The notes under the pieces: model-generated
What the model was told of the DNA's origin: nothing
What the model saw: the letters and a program-made list of their open reading frames with translations, nothing else
The model's database searches: none
Position numbers and translations under genes: made by a program
Assembly (NCBI GenBank): GCA_016199305.1
Contig: JACQGZ010000340.1
Location: forward strand, 1-9,714
Direction: 5' to 3'
DNA length: 9,714 nucleotides
Source: Armatimonadota bacterium
GTDB taxonomy: Bacteria; Sysuimicrobiota; Sysuimicrobiia; Sysuimicrobiales; Humicultoraceae
Shown here: one piece after another, positions 1 through 6,567 of the stretch
Layout of the letters: every line of letters starts with the position of its first letter
How positions within the stretch are numbered: position 1 is the first letter of the stretch

Positions 1-684
1 ACCACGCGCAGCGTCGGTGAGGCGGAGCTGCTGGCGGAGACGATCCTGAAGGGGTTGCAGGAGCTGCGCGTGCCCGAGCCGGAGGGGTTCGTCCTCGGCG
101 CCAGCATCGGCCTGGCGGGCGGGCGGCGGACAGAAGAGCGCGACACGCATCCTGAGGCGACGGTCGACGATCTGATCACCATGGCCAGCCGGGCCTCCTC
201 GGCGGCCAAGGCGCTGGAGCGTCCCATCCTTCAGGCCCACCAGCTGGAGGCGATGGAGGCGCTGGTGCAGGCGCTTCCCGAGGAGGAGACGCGGCTGCGC
301 CTGGGCGGCGTCCGTCTCACCGTGGAGGCGGAGCGGGCGTCCGCCGCCGTGGAACTCGAGCACGAGGGGCGCCGTTACACAGGCACTGCGGAAGGATCGC
401 CGATCGGCCACGGTCCGGTGCGGGTGCTGGCGCAGGCGGCCGTAGCCGCCCTGGCCCAACTCCTGCCCCCGGGGTGGGACGCCGAGGTCGAGGAGATCGC
501 GTACACCTCCTTCCCGCTGGGGAACGCGGTGAGCGTGGCCCTGGCGCTGGCCACGCCGGCCGGGGAGGAGTTCTTGATGGGAACGGTTCCGTACACACGC
601 ACCGACGCCGGCGCCGTCGTGCGCGCGGCGCTGAAGGCCGCGAACCGCCGGTTTGGACGTCTCCTCGTCCTGACGAACGCGTGA
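1..684 (+). CDS. C-terminal part of a degenerate GGDEF-like protein with an unassigned C-terminal domain (5' end outside window)
   Basis: The reading frame is open from base 1, so the gene begins upstream; 227 residues are visible before the TGA at 682-684. Residues 30-75 resemble the last third of a GGDEF (diguanylate cyclase) domain: a strand reading VLGASIGLA, then a helix at VDDLITMASRASSAAKA, which corresponds to the family's 'ADxALYxAK' helix but is strongly altered. The catalytic GGDEF motif would lie outside the window, so cyclase activity cannot be judged. Residues 98-222 form a second region with two apparent strand-strand-helix units (RLGGVRLTVEAE; SVALALATPAGEEF; helices at 138-154 and 202-218). 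I do not recognise it as a named family. The stop overlaps the next gene's GTG by 4 bases, which suggests translational coupling with the peptidase gene. A regulatory or c-di-GMP-related role is inference. Confidence 0.6.
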   Translation, partial: TTRSVGEAELLAETILKGLQELRVPEPEGFVLGASIGLAGGRRTEERDTHPEATVDDLITMASRASSAAKALERPILQAHQLEAMEALVQALPEEETRLRLGGVRLTVEAERASAAVELEHEGRRYTGTAEGSPIGHGPVRVLAQAAVAALAQLLPPGWDAEVEEIAYTSFPLGNAVSVALALATPAGEEFLMGTVPYTRTDAGAVVRAALKAANRRFGRLLVLTNA

Positions 685-1949
685 ACACCATCTCCGTGCT
701 CCGTCGCGCCGGCGCGCTGGCCCTGGCCGCGGCGGCCGGCGCCGTCCTGGCCGTCGTCGGGCCCACGGACCTTCCCGCCGCACCCGCCCTCATCCCCGCG
801 GCCTCTCCCGATGGCGCCCTCCGCCACGCGGCGGCCCTCAGCCGTCAGATCGGGGCGCGCCCCTCGGGGACGCCGGCGTTCCAGCAGGCCGTGGAGTATG
901 TGGAAGGCCAGCTGCGCGCGCTGGGGTACGAGGTGGAACGCCAGCCGTTTGCCTTCCTCTATTTCGAGGCCCGCGCCGCCGCCCTGCGGGTGGGCGGGCC
1001 GGACGGGGAAGAGCTGCATCCGAGCATCCTTGAATACTCGGCGGCCACTCCGGCGGTGGGGGTTGACGGGCCGCTGGTGGCGGCGGGGCTGGGACGGGCG
1101 GAGGAGGTCCGGCGCGCGGCCGTGGGCGGGCGAATCGCCCTCATCGCCCGCGGTGACCTCACCTTCCGGGAGAAGGTTGAGCAGGCGGCCACGGCCGGGG
1201 CGATCGCGGCCGTCATCTACAACAACCGCCCCGGCGCCACCCCGGGCGCCACCCTGGGCGCCCCCTCGCGCATCCCCGCGGTGATGATCTCGCAGGAGGC
1301 CGGCGAGCGGCTGCTGGCGCTGCTGCGACAGGGGTCGGTCCGCGTCCACCTGCGCGTGGAGACGCTGACCGAGCAGCGCGGCACCTGGAACGTCATCGGC
1401 CGGCGAGCGGGACGCGACGCCCGCACCTTCGTCATCGGCGCCCACCTGGACTCGGTAGAGGTGAGCCCGGGCGCCAACGACAATGCCTCCGGCATCGCCG
1501 CCGCCCTGGAAGCGGCGCGGCTGCTGGCCGCCCTCCCGCTGGCGCTCTCCGTGGAGATCATCGGCTTCGGCGCGGAGGAACGCGGGCTGCTGGGTTCGGC
1601 CCACTACGTTCGCGAGCGCGGGGGGCGGGTGGCCGGCATGGTGAACATGGACATGGTCGGGCGGGGGACGCTGATGGTGGGCAACTCCGCCGGAGACACA
1701 CGTCTGGTCGATGCGGCCGTCCGCGCGGCCGAGCGGCTGGGGCTCCGCGTGGAGCGCGTCCGCCTGGGGGGAAGCGACCACGTTTCCTTCGAGCGCGCCG
1801 GCATCCCCGCCGTTTTCATCCACACGGGCGACGATCCGGCGATCCACACCCCCGGGGATGTCCTGGAGCGGCTGGAGCCGCAGCGGATGGCCGAGGCCGC
1901 GCGACTGGCCGCCGCCGTGGCCCTGGAGGCGGCTGAGCTGTTGCGTTAG
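681..1949 (+). CDS. Secreted M28-family zinc aminopeptidase with PA domain
   Basis: A 422-residue protein. Start chosen at GTG 681 because it overlaps the upstream stop by 4 bases (GTGA) and immediately gives a signal-peptide-like N terminus: MNTISVLRRA followed by an Ala/Val-rich hydrophobic stretch to about residue 27. The same frame stays open further upstream, but only inside the preceding gene. Residues about 110-200 look like a protease-associated (PA) insert, ending in the region after GRIALIARGD. The M28 catalytic domain occupies about 230-420. Its two-zinc site is complete: H255 (GAHLDS), D267 (GANDNAS), E299/E300 (GAEERGLLGS; general base and ligand), D324 (NMDMVG) and H389 (IHTPGD). 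Members remove N-terminal amino acids or process exported peptides outside the cytoplasm; the exact substrate cannot be read here. The hydrophobic segment could instead stay as a membrane anchor. Confidence 0.9.
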   Translation: MNTISVLRRAGALALAAAAGAVLAVVGPTDLPAAPALIPAASPDGALRHAAALSRQIGARPSGTPAFQQAVEYVEGQLRALGYEVERQPFAFLYFEARAAALRVGGPDGEELHPSILEYSAATPAVGVDGPLVAAGLGRAEEVRRAAVGGRIALIARGDLTFREKVEQAATAGAIAAVIYNNRPGATPGATLGAPSRIPAVMISQEAGERLLALLRQGSVRVHLRVETLTEQRGTWNVIGRRAGRDARTFVIGAHLDSVEVSPGANDNASGIAAALEAARLLAALPLALSVEIIGFGAEERGLLGSAHYVRERGGRVAGMVNMDMVGRGTLMVGNSAGDTRLVDAAVRAAERLGLRVERVRLGGSDHVSFERAGIPAVFIHTGDDPAIHTPGDVLERLEPQRMAEAARLAAAVALEAAELLR

Positions 1950-1964
1950 CGCGGGACCCGGAGG

Positions 1965-2037
1965 CAAGGCCGAGGAGGCGTCTCGCCGCTCCAGAACGAC
2001 GGGATACTTCCGCGGGCGAGACGCCTCCTCAGCCTTG
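1965..2037. terminator. Long inverted repeat between convergent genes, probable bidirectional terminator
   Basis: Left arm 1965-1987 and right arm 2015-2037 are reverse complements at 22 of 23 positions, separated by a 27-base loop. The inner 16 base pairs (gaggaggcgtctcgcc with its complement) are perfect. The single mismatch is C:A in plus-strand RNA but G:U in minus-strand RNA, so the helix is unbroken in the transcript of the minus-strand gene. The right arm includes the last codons and stop of that gene (stop at 2029-2031). Neither side is followed by a clear U tract, so it is not a canonical intrinsic terminator; position between two convergent stops is the main argument. Confidence 0.6.
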
Positions 2038-3348
2038 TCCCTTCAGCCGGCGGATCTGCACCAGGCCAATCCGGGTGGGGGTGGCCGATTCAATCTTGAA
2101 CTCCAGCCCGGCATTGCGGAAGGTCGCTCCGGCTTCGGGGATGGTCCCCAGGTGGTGAAAGATGAACCCGCCCAGCGTGTTCGCCTCCTCCGTGGGCAGG
2201 GCGATGCGGAAGGTCTCGTTCAAGATGTCCAGTGGGATGGCGGCATCGACGACGATGCGGTCCGGCTGCTGCACCATGACCAGCCGTCGCTCCGACCGTA
2301 ACTCCCCCGGGATCTCGCCCACCAGTTCCTCCAGCAGGTCCTCGATCGTGACGATCCCCGACGTGCCGCCGAACTCATCGAGCACGACCGCCAGCTGAAT
2401 CCCCTGGCGGCGCATCTCCTCCAGGAGGTCGACGACCGGCTTCATCTCCGGCACATAGAGGACCGGGCGCATGACCGTCTCCACGGTGTGCTCTGACCGC
2501 CCATCCGCCTGCGCCAGCATCAGGTCCTTGGCGTGCACCATCCCGACGATGTGATCGAGGTCCTCGGCGAAGACCGGCAGCCGGGAATAGCCCGCCTCGC
2601 GGATGACGGCGACCGCCTCGAGCACCGACGCATCGTTCGGCACGCCCTGCACCGACACGCGGGGAACCATCACCTCTTCCACCAGCCGGTCCGCGAACTT
2701 GAACACGCGGTGCAGCAGGAGCGCTTCTTCCTCCTCGACCTTGCCCGCCCGCCGGCTCTCCGTCACCAGCATCCCGATTTCTTCCGAAGAATAGACATGG
2801 TGCCCGCTCGGCGCCCGCAGGCCGAAGAGACGGAGGGTGCCGTTGGCGGTGCGGTTGAGGATCTCGATGGGGAGGCGAAACACACGGTAGAAGAGGTCGG
2901 TGGGTGGCGCGACGACGAGGGCGGTGGACTCGGGACGCCACAGGGCCACGCTCTTGGCGGTCAATTCCCCGAAGATGATGTGGAGGGCCGTGATCAGCGC
3001 GAATGCCAGCACGGCCGCCACGGCGTGGGTCGTCGTCTCCCGCACCGCGGCAGGCAGGGCGTCGATGAGGGGTTCGAACAGCGTGGCGACCGCCGGCTCG
3101 CCGATCCAGCCGAGGCCCAGACTGGCCATCGTGATGCCGAGTTGTGTCGCCGCCAGGAAGGCGTTCGGGTCCTCCGCGGCCCGCAGCACCAGCCGCGCCC
3201 TTCGGGATCCCCGTTCCACCAGCGGCGCCAGGCGTGTCCGCCGGACGGAGACGATGGCAAACTCGGCGGCCACGAACATCCCGTTCGCGGCCACCAGCAC
3301 CAGCACCGCCGTCAGACGCAGCAGAATCGAGATCAGCGAAGACTCCAT
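2029..3348 (-). CDS. CorC/TlyC-type membrane protein (DUF21/CNNM - CBS pair - CorC_HlyC)
   Basis: About 439 residues with the standard three-part layout. Residues 1-150 hold a DUF21/CNNM transmembrane region: a first membrane helix at 5-25, FVAAEFAIVSVRR, LGITMASLGLGWIGEP, and a helix ending in IIFGELTAKS. Residues 220-345 are a CBS-domain pair, with the family hallmarks EEVMVPR (224-230), AGYSRLPVF (252-260) and LDEFGGTSGIVTIEDLLEEL (323-342). Residues 357-437 are the CorC_HlyC C-terminal domain with EANTLGGF. Such proteins are linked to Mg2+/Co2+ or Na+ transport and adenine-nucleotide sensing; older 'hemolysin' labels are unsupported. Start: ATG at 3348 is preferred over ATG 3354 because the AGGAG at 3361-3357 lies 8 bases from the former and only 2 from the latter. 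It follows the antiporter gene by about 50 bases on the same strand, so the two are probably co-transcribed. Confidence 0.92.
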   Translation of the reverse strand: MESSLISILLRLTAVLVLVAANGMFVAAEFAIVSVRRTRLAPLVERGSRRARLVLRAAEDPNAFLAATQLGITMASLGLGWIGEPAVATLFEPLIDALPAAVRETTTHAVAAVLAFALITALHIIFGELTAKSVALWRPESTALVVAPPTDLFYRVFRLPIEILNRTANGTLRLFGLRAPSGHHVYSSEEIGMLVTESRRAGKVEEEEALLLHRVFKFADRLVEEVMVPRVSVQGVPNDASVLEAVAVIREAGYSRLPVFAEDLDHIVGMVHAKDLMLAQADGRSEHTVETVMRPVLYVPEMKPVVDLLEEMRRQGIQLAVVLDEFGGTSGIVTIEDLLEELVGEIPGELRSERRLVMVQQPDRIVVDAAIPLDILNETFRIALPTEEANTLGGFIFHHLGTIPEAGATFRNAGLEFKIESATPTRIGLVQIRRLKGQG

Positions 3349-3356
3349 ATGCATCT

Positions 3357-3362
3357 CTCCTC
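3357..3362 (-). promoter_or_regulatory. Shine-Dalgarno site of the CorC-type gene
   Basis: On the minus strand this reads GAGGAG. It decides the start of the downstream gene: spacing is 8 bases to ATG 3348 but only 2 bases to ATG 3354. Confidence 0.6.
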
Positions 3363-3400
3363 GAAACCCGTCGCCTTGCCTTGGCCTGGGTCCATTCGGC

Positions 3401-4666
3401 TCATCGGGAACCTTGCGGGCGTTCCTGTTCGACGTCGAATTCCGCCAGAAGGGCGGCCTCTTCCGACAGCGGGCCGGCCGGGAAGACGGCCCGCAGGAGT
3501 GGTGGTGTGACGAGGGTCGTCGCCAGCACCATGATCACCATCAGCGCGAAGTCGCGTGGTTGCAGCAAGCCCGACTGCACACCGAGGGCCGCAATGATGA
3601 GCCCGACTTCGCCCCGACTGATCATCCCCACCCCGATGCGCAGGGCCTCCGGCCCACTGAGCCCGGCGAGACGGGCTCCGCCGCCGGATCCGATGACTTT
3701 CCCGACGATCGCCGCGACGATGATGAGCAGCGCCAGCGGCACGTCCCCCACGTGGAGCGCCCGGGCGTCGGTCTGCAGGCCGATGCTGACGAAGAAGAGG
3801 GGCACAAGCAAGGCGTAGGTCAGGGCCTTGAGGCGGTGCTCGACCTGGGTGCGGAAGCCCGCCTCAGTCACCAGGACGCCTGCCAGATACGCGCCCGTGA
3901 TCGCCGCCACCCCGCCGAGGGCCTCCGCACCCCAGGCATACGCCAGCACCGCGACCAGCGCGGCCGCGAGCAGCCCCTCGCTCACCGGCGCCCGATCGGC
4001 GACCGCAAGCGCGCGACGGAAGAACCGTCCCAGGAGGATGGCGACGGCGAAAAACGCCCCCATCCGCAGGAGGACGATGCCGGCGTCCGCCAGGCCGCCG
4101 CTCCCGGGTAGGCTGAAGGCGACGAATACCGACAGCACGATGATGGCAATCACATCATCCACCACAGCGGCGCCCAGCAGCGCCATGCCTTCCTTGGACT
4201 CCAGCTGCCGGAGCTCGATGAGGGTCTGCACTGTGATGCTGACGCTCGTCGCCGTCAGGACGATGCCCATAAAGATGCCCTTCTGCAGACCGAAGCCGAA
4301 CGGGAGGGCGACGGCCACGCCGAGGAGGAGCGGGAGGAGGACACCGGCGCTTCCCGCCACGACGGCGGCCCGTCCCACGCGCCGCATCTGATCGAGGTCC
4401 GTCTCCAGACCGGCAATGAACATCAGCAGGATCACGCCCAGGTTCGCCAGATGAAAGACGCCTGCCCTGATCCCCTCGCCGGCAAAGGGCTCGAGGCGTA
4501 GCAGATTCAAGAGGGATGGCCCCAGGACGACGCCGGCCAGCAACTCTCCCAGCACCGCGGGCTGCCCGAACCGCAGGCTCAACCAGCCCGCGCCTTTGGC
4601 GGCCGCGATCAGCAGCGTGAGCAACAGAAGGAAATTCAGGAGTTCGTGGTGAGCCGGCATATCCAT
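3401..4666 (-). CDS. CPA2-family Na+(K+)/H+ antiporter
   Basis: About 421 residues and around 12-13 hydrophobic segments, with no C-terminal TrkA-N/RCK domain. The frame is open to an ATG at 4765, but the added 33 residues are polar and have no ribosome site; ATG 4666 (MDMPAHHELLNFLL) or 4660 begins right before the first membrane helix and is more likely. Family signatures are LGELLAGVVLGPSLL (39-53), MFIAGLETDL (82-91), a paired aspartate D170-D171 in AAVVDDVIAI, FFVSIGLQTD (291-300), a lysine K323 in GKVIG and RGEVGLI (351-357). The Asp-Asp pair with a membrane lysine resembles electrogenic antiporters such as NapA rather than electroneutral ones. The protein would exchange monovalent cations for protons in the inner membrane for pH and salt homeostasis; ion selectivity is not visible. 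No clear ribosome site precedes either start. It is first in a likely two-gene unit with the CorC-type gene. Confidence 0.9.
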   Translation of the reverse strand: MDMPAHHELLNFLLLLTLLIAAAKGAGWLSLRFGQPAVLGELLAGVVLGPSLLNLLRLEPFAGEGIRAGVFHLANLGVILLMFIAGLETDLDQMRRVGRAAVVAGSAGVLLPLLLGVAVALPFGFGLQKGIFMGIVLTATSVSITVQTLIELRQLESKEGMALLGAAVVDDVIAIIVLSVFVAFSLPGSGGLADAGIVLLRMGAFFAVAILLGRFFRRALAVADRAPVSEGLLAAALVAVLAYAWGAEALGGVAAITGAYLAGVLVTEAGFRTQVEHRLKALTYALLVPLFFVSIGLQTDARALHVGDVPLALLIIVAAIVGKVIGSGGGARLAGLSGPEALRIGVGMISRGEVGLIIAALGVQSGLLQPRDFALMVIMVLATTLVTPPLLRAVFPAGPLSEEAALLAEFDVEQERPQGSR

Positions 4667-4778
4667 ATTCTTTGGGTCAGCCTGCGAGAAAACCTTCGCG
4701 TCCCCCTGTCGGCGCTGCCAGCCCCGGGGGATTTGGTCCTCCGCACCTTCTCCAGATTCTGGCATACTAGGAGGCGAG
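4667..4778. promoter_or_regulatory. Divergent intergenic region between antiporter and paaA operon
   Basis: This 112-base gap must carry the promoter of the paa operon and probably that of the antiporter, if the latter starts at 4666. I see no convincing -35/-10 pair for either direction and no strong operator palindrome beyond a short ccccgggg at 4722-4729. The location is what supports the call, not a recognised motif. Confidence 0.4.
4769..4774 (+). promoter_or_regulatory. Strong Shine-Dalgarno site of paaA
   Basis: Perfect AGGAGG four bases before ATG 4779. It fixes the paaA start and is the strongest ribosome site in the window, in keeping with paaA being first in its operon. Confidence 0.75.
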
Positions 4779-5729
4779 ATGACGGCGCAGCCAGGGCAGC
4801 CCGCGCCTCAGGACGATCCAGAGCGGCTTGCCGCCTTCGAGGAGCGCCTGGCCCGCGGGGACCGGGTCGAGGCCGGCGAGTGGATGCCCGCCCAGTACCG
4901 CTTCGAGTGCCTGCGGCTGATTCAGATGCACGCCAATTCGGAGATCATGGGAGCGCTTCCCGAGCGCGAGTGGATCCCCCGCGCGCCCACCCTGGCCCGC
5001 AAGATGCAGCTGGTGGCCAAGGTGCAGGACGAGGTGGGGCACGGGCAGTTGCTCTACCGGGTGGCGGAGGACCTCGGCAAGCCCCGGCCGCAGATGATCG
5101 AAGACCTCCTGGCCGGGCGCAGCAAGTTCCACAACGTCTTCCACTATCCGGCGGAGAGCTGGGCAGACGTGGCGATCATCCAGGTCTTCGTGGACGGGGC
5201 GGCGATGCAGACGCAGGGGTCGCTGCGCTCCTGCTCCTACGCCCCCTACGCCCGCGTCCTCAAGCGCATCTGCTATGAGGAGGACTTTCACATCCGCCTG
5301 GGGATCGATAACTTCAAGGCGCTGGCCGAGGGCACGCCCCGGCAGCGCGCGATGCTGCAGGATGCCTTGAACCGCTGGTGGACGCCGATCATGCACTTCT
5401 TCGGTCCGCACGACACCGTCTCGCCGCACCTGGAGACCATGATGCGCTGGCGGATCAAGGTGAAGACGAACGATGAGTTGCGCCAGCAGTTCCTCCGCCA
5501 GTTCGTCCCGTTGATCACCGAGTACGGGGTGCGCCTGCCCGATCCGGGCTTGCGCTGGGACGAGTCCGGGCAGGCCTATGCCTACACCGAGCCGGACTGG
5601 GAGGAATTCCAGCGGGTGATCCGGGGGGAGGGGCCCCGGAGTGAGGCGCGCCTGGCGCTGCGCAACGAGGTCTGGCGGCGCCACCGCTGGGTGCACGAGG
5701 CCCTGGAGCGGTGGCCGGTCGCGGCCTGA
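4779..5729 (+). CDS. paaA: Phenylacetyl-CoA 1,2-epoxidase catalytic subunit PaaA
   Basis: A 316-residue protein matching PaaA along its whole length (E. coli PaaA is about 309). PaaA is the diiron oxygenase subunit that epoxidises the ring of phenylacetyl-CoA using O2, in the cytoplasmic PaaABC(E) complex. Ligands of the ferritin-like four-helix diiron site are present: E55 (HANSE), E85 and H88 (QDEVGHG), D139 (FVDGAA), E168 and H171 (EEDFH). Other family blocks are EWMPAQYR (34-41), WIPRAPTLARK (65-75), YPAESWAD (123-130) and, near the C terminus, TNDELRQQF and VPDP-like LPDP. ATG 4779 follows a perfect AGGAGG. The gene opens an operon continuing through a DinB-family gene into paaB, paaC and paaD. 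Promoter and regulator are not identifiable; no PaaR/PaaX-type regulator gene is in the window. Confidence 0.97.
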   Translation: MTAQPGQPAPQDDPERLAAFEERLARGDRVEAGEWMPAQYRFECLRLIQMHANSEIMGALPEREWIPRAPTLARKMQLVAKVQDEVGHGQLLYRVAEDLGKPRPQMIEDLLAGRSKFHNVFHYPAESWADVAIIQVFVDGAAMQTQGSLRSCSYAPYARVLKRICYEEDFHIRLGIDNFKALAEGTPRQRAMLQDALNRWWTPIMHFFGPHDTVSPHLETMMRWRIKVKTNDELRQQFLRQFVPLITEYGVRLPDPGLRWDESGQAYAYTEPDWEEFQRVIRGEGPRSEARLALRNEVWRRHRWVHEALERWPVAA

Positions 5730-6283
5730 GGGCGGCGGCCGGGGTCTCACCGGTCGACGTCTACGACTACCTGGTGAGGGCCCGCCGCAAGATCCTGTCC
5801 CGGGTCGGCCGGCTGACCCTGGCCCAGTACGCCACCACGTTTCCCTTCGGGCGGGGCTCGATTCGGGAGACGCTGGTGCACGTCGTGGACACGGAGTGGT
5901 GGTACACCCGGCTGCTGCGGGGGGAGCCGGGGGAGGCCGAACCGTTCCGCCCCCTCAGGGAGGCACCCTTCGCGCCGCTGGCGACGGCCTGGGCGAAACT
6001 GGCCACAGAGACGCGGGCGACGCTCCGGGCGGAGGAGGACTGGGGTCGTGCCGTCGAGTCCCGCTGGCGGGGGCGCGTCAAAGTCCACGGGATCCGCACG
6101 ACCGCCGGCGGCATCGCCACGCAGCTTCTTCTCCACGAGGTGCACCACCGCGCGCAGGTCATGGCGGTGCTCCGGCGCCTGGGGAAACCCGTCCAAAGCG
6201 TGGACTACTCGCTGCTCTGCTGGGGGTGGTTCGAGGAGAGGGTGGAGGAGGAGAGCCGTGAAGCTCGCCGCACTCGTGCCTGA
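5711..6283 (+). CDS. DinB-family metal-binding four-helix protein inserted between paaA and paaB
   Basis: 190 residues, the usual DinB length. Start GTG 5711 overlaps the end of paaA by 19 bases with GGAG just upstream (5705-5708); a later GTG at 5774 would remove the first helix. The DinB metal triad is intact: H57 in ETLVHVVDTE and the HxxxH pair H142/H146 in LLHEVHHRAQ. Tryptophan-rich segments (WWYTRLL; CWGWFEERVEE) fit the fold. DinB-like proteins include bacillithiol/mycothiol S-transferases and other thiol-handling or DNA-damage-linked enzymes, many of unknown function. Its 3' end overlaps paaB by 26 bases, so it is translated within the paa transcript. A role in dealing with the reactive epoxide or its by-products is an inference from position only. 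Confidence 0.88.
   Translation: MAGRGLRAAAGVSPVDVYDYLVRARRKILSRVGRLTLAQYATTFPFGRGSIRETLVHVVDTEWWYTRLLRGEPGEAEPFRPLREAPFAPLATAWAKLATETRATLRAEEDWGRAVESRWRGRVKVHGIRTTAGGIATQLLLHEVHHRAQVMAVLRRLGKPVQSVDYSLLCWGWFEERVEEESREARRTRA
6244..6253 (+). promoter_or_regulatory. Shine-Dalgarno site of paaB
   Basis: GGAGGAGGAG inside the 3' end of the DinB gene; the AGGAGG at 6246-6251 lies 6 bases before GTG 6258. It fixes the paaB start at 6258, although the frame is open well upstream. Confidence 0.65.
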
Positions 6284-6566
6284 TGCCGCGCACGTCTTCG
6301 CCGTCCTGCGGCAGGACACCAAGGCCGACCCGCACGTGCACGTGGGCGACGTCCACGCCACGGATGCGGAGATGGCGCTGGTGCTGGCGAAGGAGCAGTT
6401 CGCCCGCCGCGACCCGTGTGTGAACCTCTGGGTGGTGCCGTATACGGCGATCGAGGCGAACCCCTACGACGACGCCGACATGTTTGATCCCGCCATCGAC
6501 AAGAGCTACCGCTTCGGCGGATCCTACCGGGAGCAGCAGCGGGTCTACCGCCGCCGGGGAGGATAG
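6258..6566 (+). CDS. paaB: Phenylacetyl-CoA epoxidase subunit PaaB
   Basis: 102 residues, slightly longer than the typical 95. PaaB is a small non-catalytic subunit that bridges PaaAC units in the epoxidase complex. Diagnostic blocks are PHVHVGDVHATDAEMAL (25-41), FARRDPCVNLWVVPYTAI (48-65), and MFDPAIDKSYR (75-85), which correspond to the HVGSLHA, WVV and FFDPAxxKxYR blocks of E. coli PaaB. Start GTG 6258 is chosen from the strong AGGAGG 6 bases upstream; the open frame further upstream lies within the DinB gene. The first 26 bases overlap that gene. The stop is one base before the paaC start. Confidence 0.95.
   Translation: MKLAALVPDAAHVFAVLRQDTKADPHVHVGDVHATDAEMALVLAKEQFARRDPCVNLWVVPYTAIEANPYDDADMFDPAIDKSYRFGGSYREQQRVYRRRGG
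6556..6562 (+). promoter_or_regulatory. Shine-Dalgarno site of paaC
   Basis: GGGGAGG within the last codons of paaB, 5 bases before GTG 6568. It selects this GTG over the in-frame upstream codons that run through paaB. Confidence 0.6.
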
Positions 6567-6567
6567 G

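Noticed and set aside
474..680. Upstream extension of the peptidase frame to 474
   Set aside because: It lies inside the preceding gene and gives Arg-rich sequence before the signal peptide; GTG 681 with a 4-base overlap is better.
1234..1266. Short direct repeat of ggcgccacc-like units (encoding GATPGATLGAP)
   Set aside because: Two to three imperfect units inside the PA region of the peptidase; best seen as a surface loop of low complexity, not a functional repeat.
375..1967. A 530-codon open frame on the minus strand across the first two genes
   Set aside because: It lies antisense to the complete M28 peptidase, its translation is rich in Arg/Gly/Ala/Pro with no family motif, and long antisense frames are expected at this GC content.
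2533..4111. Long plus-strand open frames (2533-3510 and 2900-4111) across the CorC-type and antiporter genes
   Set aside because: Both opposite-strand genes carry full family signatures; the plus-strand translations are low complexity and rich in Arg, His and Gln.
4667..4765. Upstream extension of the antiporter to ATG 4765
   Set aside because: The 33 extra residues are polar, precede the first membrane helix, and have no ribosome site; bases upstream serve the paaA ribosome site on the other strand.
4763..4768. CATACT with an upstream TG as an extended -10 box for paaA
   Set aside because: Transcription would start about base 4775, removing the perfect AGGAGG at 4769-4774 from the mRNA.
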